The notes under the pieces are model-generated. The model searched no databases and was not told the origin of the DNA. It was given only the letters and a program-made list of their open reading frames with translations. A program made the position numbers and the translations under genes. This document shows positions 26,956 to 34,027 of a stretch of 64,000 nt of DNA, one piece after another; positions within the stretch are counted from its first letter, which is position 1; the number at the start of each line of letters is the position of its first letter. The stretch covers positions 32,507 through 96,506 of the forward strand of contig CALBSQ010000158.1 of assembly GCA_937967325.1 (NCBI GenBank), in the 5' to 3' direction. The DNA is from an uncultured Chloroflexota bacterium (lineage in GTDB: Bacteria; Chloroflexota; UBA4733).

Positions 26956-28290
26956 CTAATTGGCGGGCGGCGACAACGTCGCCTGATGCCGGCCAACAAC
27001 GGCAATCGTCAACCCGGCCCCCGCGACCCGGGCGGCCACGCGTGCCGCGACCGCACCGGCGGCGCCATTGTTCGGGATGAGCGCAACGCCAATGAGCAAG
27101 AGCACGGCAACGCGCAGCGCCGCCGCGGCGGCCAGCAGCTTGGGCCGATCCAAATGGTAGACCAGCAGCACCAGTGGCGTCGTAAACACCTCAAAGATCA
27201 CGACACCGAGCAGCAACCGGAACAGACCAACTGCCGGGGCATAGGCGGGACCGTAGAAGAACGTGATGACGTACCCGGCCAAGGGGAACAAGGGCAGGAG
27301 CGCCAGACTGAGGAGGCAACTGCGCCGCATACCCTGTGCTACGTACCGCCTGACATCGCCTTGCCCGCGCAACGCCGACGCCGCGGGCAGCAGGACCGTG
27401 TACAGGCTCTGATTAACCACGTCGACCTTGGTCGCCAGGTTTAGCGCCAGGGCGTAGGCGCCCACGGCCGCCCCGCCCTGCCAATGACCAAGGAGCAACA
27501 GGTCAAGCTGGGCCGTGAGCGCCGTCAGCGAGTTCGCCGGCCACTGCCAGCGCCCGAACTCCATCAGACCGCGCCCCTCTCGTCGCAGGAGCGCACGACT
27601 GGGTATGTCGAGCCGCCACCCGACCGGAAGGAGGTGTAATCCGACGGCAAATGCCGCCAGCGCGGTGCCAATGCCCAGGACGAGCAGGGCGGTGAGGATG
27701 GTAAGGAGGCCGGTCAACGCGAGCACTACCGCCAGCAGCGCGGTCAACACGGCATTGGTCAGCATCACCGCCGAAAAGCGGCCGAGATAGCCGGTCGCCT
27801 GCAGTATGGCGCTGACTGCGCTACTCAACGCCGTCGCCGCCACGCCGAGCAAGAGCAGAGGCATGAAGATCTCCAGGCTCGACGGACCAACAGCTCTCCG
27901 CAGGAGGGGCACGGATACCGCGCTGGCCACTCCCATCAGCAACGTCACCGTACCCGCGCGCAGCCAAAACAAGACCCGGCTGCGCTCTTGAGCGGCCTGC
28001 CGGTCGACCGCCCAAGCGGCGGCGATGTGCTTGACCGCGGTGTCGGTCAGCCCGAAGTCAACTGCCACCCCGGTGATGTTGCCGACGGCGCCCAGCATGG
28101 CAAAGATGCCAAAGCCGGCCGGCCCGAGCGACCGCGCGATCAGCACGCTCGCCACGAATCCTAACGCCAGCCGCAATGTGTTGCCTGAGAACACGACGAT
28201 CCAGCCCCGGCTGACCGGATCGATCCAAGCCGATAACCGGTCCAGCCCTTGCCTGAGCCATCGATCAGCTTGGGGGTCAGCGGGGGTCAT
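26956..28290 (-). CDS. Polysaccharide flippase/MATE-like membrane protein (Wzx type)
   Basis: About 444 aa from the ATG at 28290. Twelve to fourteen hydrophobic segments; the start SGNTLRLALGFVASVLIARSLGPAGFGIFA is the classic N-terminus of Wzx/MurJ-like oligosaccharide flippases, which move lipid-linked glycans across the membrane. An upstream in-frame extension to 28365 exists but lacks family character. It is convergent with the SPASM gene. Together with the O-antigen-ligase-like and DUF2079 proteins it supports a surface-glycan role for the neighbourhood. No glycosyltransferase of the soluble type is visible in the same region. Confidence 0.88.
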   Translation of the reverse strand: MTPADPQADRWLRQGLDRLSAWIDPVSRGWIVVFSGNTLRLALGFVASVLIARSLGPAGFGIFAMLGAVGNITGVAVDFGLTDTAVKHIAAAWAVDRQAAQERSRVLFWLRAGTVTLLMGVASAVSVPLLRRAVGPSSLEIFMPLLLLGVAATALSSAVSAILQATGYLGRFSAVMLTNAVLTALLAVVLALTGLLTILTALLVLGIGTALAAFAVGLHLLPVGWRLDIPSRALLRREGRGLMEFGRWQWPANSLTALTAQLDLLLLGHWQGGAAVGAYALALNLATKVDVVNQSLYTVLLPAASALRGQGDVRRYVAQGMRRSCLLSLALLPLFPLAGYVITFFYGPAYAPAVGLFRLLLGVVIFEVFTTPLVLLVYHLDRPKLLAAAAALRVAVLLLIGVALIPNNGAAGAVAARVAARVAGAGLTIAVVGRHQATLSPPAN

Positions 28291-28452
28291 GGATGATCCG
28301 GTAAAACGCCTTGACCAGCATACATGGATGGTATCAAGTCCGCACCGCCCCGATGGCACATCCATGCATCCGATGCGCCTTCTCGCGTGTAGCAGAAATA
28401 AGCAGCGCCGAAGTCACCCGCTGCAGTACGGATACGGAGGTTCTCCTACCTA

Positions 28453-28866
28453 ATGGATCGAAACCGCGCCTCGGCGTCTTTTCGCCACGGACTGGCGACA
28501 ATTGCCGTGAGCGCATCGCTCTTCCTGGCAGGCTGCGGACAGCAAGCCGCGGCGTCCGCACCTGCCGCCGTTGACGCCACACCGGTAGCGCCAACCGTCC
28601 AGGCGACACCCGTCGCCACGACATCCGTGGCCATTCAGAACTTCAGGTTTGGCCCCCAGGCAATTGCCGTCCACGTCGGCGACAAGGTGACCTGGACGAA
28701 CCACGACGTCGAGCAGCACACGGCAACCGCCAAAGATAAGTCGTTCGACTCCGACGTCATCGACAACAACAAGTCCTATTCCTTCACGTTTACCAAGGCC
28801 GGCACCTACAGCTACTCCTGTCTCATCCATCCGGAAATGATCGGCACCGTCACCGTCACGCCGTAG
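28453..28866 (+). CDS. Plastocyanin-like blue-copper lipoprotein
   Basis: 137 aa. Signal peptide with lipobox LAGC near residue 28, a short Ala/Pro/Thr linker, then a single cupredoxin domain (residues about 57-137). The expected copper ligands are visible: His in NHDVEQHTAT, then Cys, His and Met in YSCLIHPEM. It is probably an electron carrier or copper chaperone anchored outside the membrane. GGAGG lies about 12 nt before the ATG. It is followed by the Tat-type phosphoesterase and a sigma/anti-sigma pair on the same strand. Confidence 0.9.
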   Translation: MDRNRASASFRHGLATIAVSASLFLAGCGQQAAASAPAAVDATPVAPTVQATPVATTSVAIQNFRFGPQAIAVHVGDKVTWTNHDVEQHTATAKDKSFDSDVIDNNKSYSFTFTKAGTYSYSCLIHPEMIGTVTVTP

Positions 28867-28950
28867 ACGGCGGCCGCTGTGGCCGCCCCGGCAAAGGCAG
28901 GCGGAATCGCCTGCACTTCGCGTGCTTTATCGTTAGGAAGGCGCACACGC

Positions 28951-29898
28951 ATGGCTCGCTACATCAAGAACAACGAACAGCAGGACGGAGTCGACCGGCG
29001 AGGCTTCCTCAAATGCATGGCCTGGGCCGGCACCGGGGTGGTCTGGACGGTCGGCGCAGGCGGCCTGCTCTCCGCCTGCACCTTGCCCGGTGTCGCGTCG
29101 GCGCCCAAGGTGGACGGCTTCAGCTTTGTGCAGATCAGCGACAGCCACATCGGCTTCAGCGCCGACGGGGTCAGCACCGACGTGACGAAGACCTTTCAGC
29201 AAGTGGTGGACCGCATCAATCGTCTCCCTCAGCGCCCGTCGCTGGTGTTGCACACCGGTGACCTCACCCACCTCACCAAGCCCGCCCAGTTCGACACGGT
29301 GTCGCAGATCATGGGCACGATCAAGACGGACGGTACCTTCTACGTGCCCGGCGAGCACGACGTGATCGGCGACAAGGGCGCCGCCTTCGGGCAGCGCTTC
29401 CTGCCGAAGACGCCCAACCAGTTCTGGTACAGCATGGACTACAAGGGCGTCCACTTCGTGGCGCTGCACAACGCCGGCGCCGAGGACACCTTCGGCAGCC
29501 TGGGCGCCGACCAACTGACCTGGCTGCAAAAGGACCTCAAGGCCGTCAACAAGGACACGCCGATCGTCGTCTTCGCGCACGTCCCGCTCTACGCCGTCTA
29601 TCCGGCTTGGGGCTGGACAACCAAAGATTCTGCCCAGGCGCTGGCGCTGCTCAAGCCATTCAGTTCGGTCACGGTGCTCAACGGCCACATCCATCAGATC
29701 CTCAGCCAGGTGGAGGGCAATGTCACCTTCCACATCGCCGATTCGACGGCCTTTCCTCAGCACAAGCCCGGCGACCAAGGGGGGCCTGGGGCATTCAAGC
29801 TGCCGGCGGATCAGCTCATGCACTCGTTGGGCTATCGCACCGTGACCGTCACGCCGGGCAACCACGAGTTGGCCGTCGTCGACACAACGCTCGCCTGA
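28951..29898 (+). CDS. Tat-exported calcineurin-like metallophosphoesterase
   Basis: 315 aa from the ATG at 28951, which has a good AGGAAGG site (an upstream GTG in frame lacks one). The N-terminus carries DRRGFLKC, a twin-arginine motif, a hydrophobic core, and LLSAC, a possible lipobox. The phosphoesterase metal motifs appear in order: QISDSHIGF (D64, H66), VLHTGDLTH, GEHD, FAHVPLY and NGHIHQI. It acts outside the membrane on phosphomono- or diesters, or possibly on cyclic nucleotides or lipid phosphates. It sits between a blue-copper lipoprotein and an ECF sigma factor. Confidence 0.9.
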   Translation: MARYIKNNEQQDGVDRRGFLKCMAWAGTGVVWTVGAGGLLSACTLPGVASAPKVDGFSFVQISDSHIGFSADGVSTDVTKTFQQVVDRINRLPQRPSLVLHTGDLTHLTKPAQFDTVSQIMGTIKTDGTFYVPGEHDVIGDKGAAFGQRFLPKTPNQFWYSMDYKGVHFVALHNAGAEDTFGSLGADQLTWLQKDLKAVNKDTPIVVFAHVPLYAVYPAWGWTTKDSAQALALLKPFSSVTVLNGHIHQILSQVEGNVTFHIADSTAFPQHKPGDQGGPGAFKLPADQLMHSLGYRTVTVTPGNHELAVVDTTLA

Positions 29899-30007
29899 GC
29901 CGGCACGAGTCGTTCCCGCCGACGTGGAAGCGACCTTGGCGCTACACTCTGTAAGCAGCCGCTCGTGGCCTGATGCCGCGAGCGTCCGCGGCATCGGGGA
30001 GGGCGCC

Positions 30008-30598
30008 TTGACCTTGGAGAGGCGGGAGGGCAGCGATGCGATCACCGACGCGGCGCTCCTGGCGAGCGCGGTCCAGGGGGACCGTGCCGCCCTCGCCCGC
30101 CTCTATGACCGCTACGCCGCGCCCGCCTATAGCCTGGCCGTCCGGCTGGTGGGCGCGGCCCCGGCGGAGGACGTCGTTCACGACACCTTTATGGCGCTCG
30201 TGGAGCGGCCCGGTACCTTCGATCCGGCGCGCGGCAGCTTCCGGGCCTGGTTCATGACCTCCGTCCACCGCCGTTGCCTGACGCTGCTGCGGTCGCGGCA
30301 GCGCCTGGCGGGCGAGGAATCCTTGCCGGAGTCGCCGGACCCCGACCCCGAGCCGGCGGAGGCGCTGGTTCAGCGCTTGCAGGACGCCACCGTGCGCGCG
30401 GCGTTGGAGACGCTGGCGCCGCCACAGCGGGAGGCGCTCGTGCTGGCCTACTATGGCGGGCTGAGCCAGACGGCGCTGGCCGCGCGCCTGGGAGTACCCC
30501 TGGGCACCGTCAAAGCCCGCATGCGCCGCGGTCTCCTGGCACTGCGCGGCATTCTGCAAGGCGAACGCGTCGATGAAAGCGAGGGAGTGGTCGAGTGA
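30008..30598 (+). CDS. ECF sigma factor paired with a RskA-like anti-sigma
   Basis: About 196 aa from the TTG at 30008, chosen because GGGGAGG lies 5 nt upstream. An in-frame GTG at 29924 lacks a site and its extra residues look non-conserved. Region 2 is LARLYDRYAAPAYSLAVRLVG with DVVHDTFMALVERP. Region 4 is LAPPQREALVLAYYGGLSQT with the helix-turn-helix LGVPLGTVKARMRRG. The stop overlaps the GTG of the anti-sigma gene. Regulon unknown; the upstream cupredoxin and phosphoesterase genes are natural candidates. Confidence 0.9.
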   Translation: MTLERREGSDAITDAALLASAVQGDRAALARLYDRYAAPAYSLAVRLVGAAPAEDVVHDTFMALVERPGTFDPARGSFRAWFMTSVHRRCLTLLRSRQRLAGEESLPESPDPDPEPAEALVQRLQDATVRAALETLAPPQREALVLAYYGGLSQTALAARLGVPLGTVKARMRRGLLALRGILQGERVDESEGVVE

Positions 30599-31332
30599 GC
30601 CACGAAGAAGCGCTCTCGCTCGTACCAATCTACGCGCTCGGCGCCCTGGACGAGGACGTGGAAGCGCTGGAGGAGCACCTCGATGGCTGCGCCGTTTGCG
30701 GGGCCCAGTTGGCCACCTATCTGGAGACGACCTCCAGACTAGGAGAAGCCGTGACACAGGCCCCGCTCCCGCCACGGCTCAGAGAGCGTGTCCTGACATC
30801 GGCGATGGCTTCTCGTCCCCGACGCCCGTCCTTCTTGCGGCTGATGCAACCCCTTTCCCGCTTCGCCATGCCCGCCGCGGCGGTACTCGTCGTGGTAGCG
30901 ATTGGGCTATCCGGAGGGCTCGCGGCTCAGCAACGCCAGCTCCACGCGCAGCAGACCGCGCTGGCGCTGGACGAGCAGGGGTTGGCCCTGCTCACCAGCA
31001 CCGAGACGACCAACGAGCGCCTGAACCCGGCGCCCAGCTTGGGCAGCGAGCCGCACGGCCACTGGTACCACCGACCGGGCGTCTCCACCCAGGTAGTCGT
31101 GGTAGAGTTCATGCCGGCCCCGCCGGCCGGCCAGTCCTATTACGGCTGGCTGCAACATCGCAACAGCTCCTGGCAACCCGTGGGCCCGATTCCGCTGAAC
31201 AGCCAGGGCTACGGCCGTTCCATCCTGCTCGGCAGCGACGGCTCCGACGTGGTCGCGGTCGAGGTCACCCGGCAAACCGAGGCCAGTGCCGCGCCGCTCG
31301 GCGAGCCGTTGCTGCGCTGGGCCGCGTCGTGA
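30595..31332 (+). CDS. RskA-like membrane anti-sigma factor with zinc-binding N-terminus
   Basis: 245 aa. The N-terminal anti-sigma domain holds EEHLDGCAVCGAQ, giving the H-x3-C-x2-C zinc motif of ZAS-type anti-sigma factors. One membrane segment lies near residues 86-108. The extracytoplasmic C-terminus is of RskA type (WLQHRNSSWQPVGPIPLN, ending in EVTRQTEASA). It holds the upstream sigma factor inactive until the outer domain is degraded or senses a signal. GTG start at 30595 overlaps the sigma stop. Confidence 0.92.
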   Translation: MSHEEALSLVPIYALGALDEDVEALEEHLDGCAVCGAQLATYLETTSRLGEAVTQAPLPPRLRERVLTSAMASRPRRPSFLRLMQPLSRFAMPAAAVLVVVAIGLSGGLAAQQRQLHAQQTALALDEQGLALLTSTETTNERLNPAPSLGSEPHGHWYHRPGVSTQVVVVEFMPAPPAGQSYYGWLQHRNSSWQPVGPIPLNSQGYGRSILLGSDGSDVVAVEVTRQTEASAAPLGEPLLRWAAS

Positions 31333-31629
31333 GCCGGCAGTAGCACTCGCACGAATGTGGCGCCGTGCGGCCGGGTAGCTTGGTGGCGCTGACGGCTGGC
31401 CACCATAATGTCGATCGCCGCTCAGGTAGCTTCTCCCGCTTGTGCCGGGGCGGCCTCGATGCGGACGCGTGGTCGACCGGCCGCAAGAGACCGTCTTCGC
31501 CGCGGCGTCGCTGGTGGTCAGGCGCGAGGTACCGGCCTGACCAAGCGCAGTGGCACGGCAGGTGTTCAAGCCGACCAAAGTCGTAGCCGTCGCGTAGGAC
31601 ACGGCCCGGACCGATAAGGATGGCAGGGC
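31333..31629. other. 297-bp gap without recognised gene
   Basis: Nothing coding can be supported. A small hairpin GGTCAGGC (31516-31523) / GCCTGACC (31535-31542) is present. The gap precedes a rearranged region, so it may be debris. Confidence 0.3.
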
Positions 31630-31785
31630 ATGACAACGACAGATGTGGTGGTTCGGCTGGTGCGGCCGGAGGACGCCGTGGCGTTCCAGGCCAACTGCTT
31701 CCCGATGAACACGGTAGAGGAGCTCCGCGAGTACGGGCGGTTGCCACGCGGCTTGGCCCAGTCGTGGGGCCGCGTCCGCGTCTTC
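31630..31785 (+). pseudogene. Truncated GNAT acetyltransferase N-terminus
   Basis: About 52 codons from the ATG at 31630 (VVVRLVRPEDAVAFQANCFP, then NTVEELREY and RVRVF) look like the start of a GNAT acetyltransferase. After about 31785 the frame stays open but family resemblance stops, and the opposite strand carries the start of a RES toxin. The protein therefore lacks its acetyl-CoA-binding core and is a remnant. Confidence 0.5.
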
Positions 31786-31908
31786 GATCCAGCGGTTGCC
31801 AGGGCCTCGCCCAGCGAGACCAAAGTCGAGCACGTCATACCGAGCGTCCGCAGGTATGTGCCGGTACGCGGTCCCAACCCAGGGGATGAGCAGGCTGTCA
31901 ATCGACAC
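31786..31908 (-). pseudogene. Truncated RES-domain toxin
   Basis: About 41 codons from the GTG at 31908, which follows the antitoxin TAG without gap. AYRHIPADARYDVLDF and GRGPGNRW match the N-terminus of RES-domain toxins (NAD+-degrading partners of MbcA/ParS antitoxins). Family sequence ends at the Trp near 31789, exactly where the opposite-strand GNAT fragment ends. The catalytic domain is gone. Confidence 0.65.
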
Positions 31909-32262
31909 CTAGAAGCCGAGACCCTCGTAATCCTCAGCAAGAGCACCGAATACTTGATCGATGGAACCCTGTTCCATGAGCTGAATCGCCGTCCGATTAC
32001 CAAACACTGGCATCGGCGTGGCAAGGAACAGCGCGAACCCGTCGGGGGTGTACACGGTGAGGCCCAACCGGATGACCTCTTGAATCCGTGCCAACTGAAC
32101 GCGCAGGCGCTCGCTGGCAGGCAGGCTGCCTAGTGTCTCCCAGCGCTCAATCGTCTTGGCGCTCACATCCAAAAGCCGCCCCATCCGCTCGCGCGAAAGA
32201 TGCAGATGCTGCCGAATCTGCCGAGGGCTGAGCGCTTCGTCAGGCAGTCGCTGCGCGATCAT
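31909..32262 (-). CDS. MbcA/ParS/Xre-family antitoxin
   Basis: 117 aa. A helix-turn-helix (LHLSRERMGRLLDVSAKTIERWE) is followed by the DUF2384 toxin-binding domain. The C-terminal IDQVFGALAEDYEGLGF is typical. A strong GGAGG site precedes the ATG at 32262. In intact loci this protein neutralises a RES toxin and represses the operon. Here the toxin gene immediately after it is truncated, so the antitoxin is orphaned or retained for other regulation. Confidence 0.85.
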   Translation of the reverse strand: MIAQRLPDEALSPRQIRQHLHLSRERMGRLLDVSAKTIERWETLGSLPASERLRVQLARIQEVIRLGLTVYTPDGFALFLATPMPVFGNRTAIQLMEQGSIDQVFGALAEDYEGLGF

Positions 32263-32347
32263 TCAAGTATCCCTCCGAGGCTAGTCTCGCATGGTGTCGC
32301 GCCATTTGTCTAGACACGAATACAACTTTCGGCGGGCCCCCGAGGGC

Positions 32348-33061
32348 TCACACCGGCCAGCCCTCGCGACGGTAGGCGGCATCCCAGAACCACCACTCGT
32401 AGCGGCTGCTGATGAGGAAGTTGCGCTCGCACCGTCGCAGCGTCGCCTCGTCTTCCGTGGCCGCCAGCCGGTCAAATAGGCTCTGGATCGCAGCGATGCG
32501 GATGTCACGCTCGTAAACTCTCTGGGAATCGACGGCGTCGACATGGCCGGGCGCGTAGAAGTCGATCCAGTCGGCATACATCGGGTTGGGCGACCGAGAA
32601 CCCTCGGAGAGCGTCGTCCCGACGAAGGAATAGACACAGGGGCAGGGTAGTAACGCTGCTAGCGCCTCGGCCGTGCTGCCGGTGTGGGCAGCCGTCAGCA
32701 TGTGGCGCGTGTAGGCCCAGTTGGTCGCGTTCATCTCCCAGGTGACGTTGCTAAAGTCCAGGCCAAGCTGCGCGCTGTGCTTCTGGTGGAAGTGATACTC
32801 CATGCCCACCAACGGCTCGACCCAGGAGAGCAGGAACTTCATTACGTCGGGGTCAGCGGCGCGGCCGGCGATCACGCCCACCGTTCTGGTGAACTCCTGC
32901 AGATAGAGCCAGTCCTGCTGTACATAGCAGCGGAACGTCTCGACCGGCAGCGTTCCCTGCTTCAGCTCCTTGAGATACGGGTGGGCGATGATCTGTCGCC
33001 AGACAGACATGCTCGCGTCCCGCAGGCGCTCCGATGGCTTCACTTCGGTTTGCAGACTCAT
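32348..33061 (-). CDS. tenA: TenA-family aminopyrimidine aminohydrolase (thiaminase II)
   Basis: About 237 aa from the ATG at 33061 (AAGGA 6 nt upstream). The all-helical TenA fold is recognisable: IIAHPYLKELKQGTLPVETF, YVQQDWLYLQEFTRT, LLPCPCVYSFVGTTL with the catalytic-type Cys, then YADWIDFYAPG. The enzyme hydrolyses degraded thiamine pyrimidine to HMP in salvage. It is the last gene of the operon led by the TPP riboswitch and the YkoEDC importer, which gives strong functional agreement. Confidence 0.92.
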   Translation of the reverse strand: MSLQTEVKPSERLRDASMSVWRQIIAHPYLKELKQGTLPVETFRCYVQQDWLYLQEFTRTVGVIAGRAADPDVMKFLLSWVEPLVGMEYHFHQKHSAQLGLDFSNVTWEMNATNWAYTRHMLTAAHTGSTAEALAALLPCPCVYSFVGTTLSEGSRSPNPMYADWIDFYAPGHVDAVDSQRVYERDIRIAAIQSLFDRLAATEDEATLRRCERNFLISSRYEWWFWDAAYRREGWPV

Positions 33062-33078
33062 GATGGTCCTTCGTTCTC

Positions 33079-33189
33079 CTACCAGGGCAGAATCTTTACT
33101 CCCAGGACGGTGTGGCTCACAACCAAGGCCAGGTAGAGCACGACGACGATCGCCAGAATGGTGACCCAACGCCGAGTGGATTGTTCCAT
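33079..33189 (-). CDS. 36-aa single-span membrane protein in the thiamine operon
   Basis: MEQSTRRWV, then a hydrophobic stretch (about residues 9-30: ILAIVVVLYLALVVSH) and TVLGVKILPW. GGGAG lies 7 nt before the ATG at 33189. It fits snugly between the EcfT gene (16 nt) and tenA (17 nt), which supports a real gene rather than chance. It could be an accessory subunit of the ECF transporter, by analogy with small CbiN-like partners. I do not recognise a family. Confidence 0.6.
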   Translation of the reverse strand: MEQSTRRWVTILAIVVVLYLALVVSHTVLGVKILPW

Positions 33190-33205
33190 GGGCTTCTCCC
33201 TTCCC

Positions 33206-34027
33206 TTACGACACGAACGGCGGCAACAGCCGCCCCAGCCAGCCGAGCGCGTGCAGCTCGAGCAGCACGGCCACGAGGACCGCACCGGTGCCCGCGGAGA
33301 ACACCAGGTCTCGCCAGCCGAAGGCCGACTCGCGATAATAGGTACGTGATGAGCCGCCGCTGAAGCCGCGCGCGTCCATCGCCAGGGCCACGCGCTCCGC
33401 CTGGCGAACCCCGCCGGCCAGCAGCGGCACCATGTAGCCGATGAAGCGGTGGTAACGAGCGACCGGCCCTCCCGACGATCCGGCGCCGCGTACCCGATGG
33501 GCGGCGCGGATGCTGGCCAGTTGACTATCGAACAGCGGCACGAACCGGTACGCCGCCATCACCCCGTAGCCGAACCGGTAGCTGACCCGCCACTGCTGGA
33601 TGAGGGCCTGAAGCAACGCGGACGGCTCCGTGGTCAGCGTGAACAGCAGCGAGGCGGCAAAGATTGCCAGGATGCGGAAGGTAATGCTGGCCCCATAGGC
33701 CGCGCCCAGTTCGGTCAGCACCGCCGGCCCAACCTGGAACAGCGCCCGTGGATGCAGTGCCGAATCCGCGGCGTAGAAGAGACCGGTCGTCCAGAACAGA
33801 CCGAAGGCTGCCAGCACGAAGGGCCGCAGCGGTCGGAGCAGCAGTCCCGGCGAGAGCCTACCCAGAACCATAGTCGACGGCAGCAAGAGCAGAGCGACCA
33901 CGAGGGGCGTGATAGGGTCCAGGATCAGCGTCAGCACCACCATCAGCAGGCCGACGAATAGGAGCTTGGTCAGCGGATTGAGCCGGTGCAAGAACGAGCT
34001 GCCCTCGTGGTAGAGAAAGAGGCTCAT
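33206..34027 (-). CDS. ykoC: ECF transporter transmembrane T component (YkoC-like)
   Basis: About 273 aa from the ATG at 34027, overlapping the ATPase stop (ATGA). Opens YHEGSSFLHRLNPLTKLLFV, standard for EcfT/CbiQ proteins, and has several membrane segments. The two cytoplasmic Ala-Arg-Gly coupling motifs are represented by HRVRGAGSSGG and MDARGFSGG, which contact the ATPases. It acts with YkoE and YkoD to import the thiamine precursor HMP or a related pyrimidine. Confidence 0.9.
   Translation of the reverse strand: MSLFLYHEGSSFLHRLNPLTKLLFVGLLMVVLTLILDPITPLVVALLLLPSTMVLGRLSPGLLLRPLRPFVLAAFGLFWTTGLFYAADSALHPRALFQVGPAVLTELGAAYGASITFRILAIFAASLLFTLTTEPSALLQALIQQWRVSYRFGYGVMAAYRFVPLFDSQLASIRAAHRVRGAGSSGGPVARYHRFIGYMVPLLAGGVRQAERVALAMDARGFSGGSSRTYYRESAFGWRDLVFSAGTGAVLVAVLLELHALGWLGRLLPPFVS

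Noticed and set aside
30907..31785. Continuation of the RES-toxin frame as a full-length 333-aa protein
   Set aside because: Only the first 41 codons resemble the family; the rest is antisense to the anti-sigma gene and non-family sequence.
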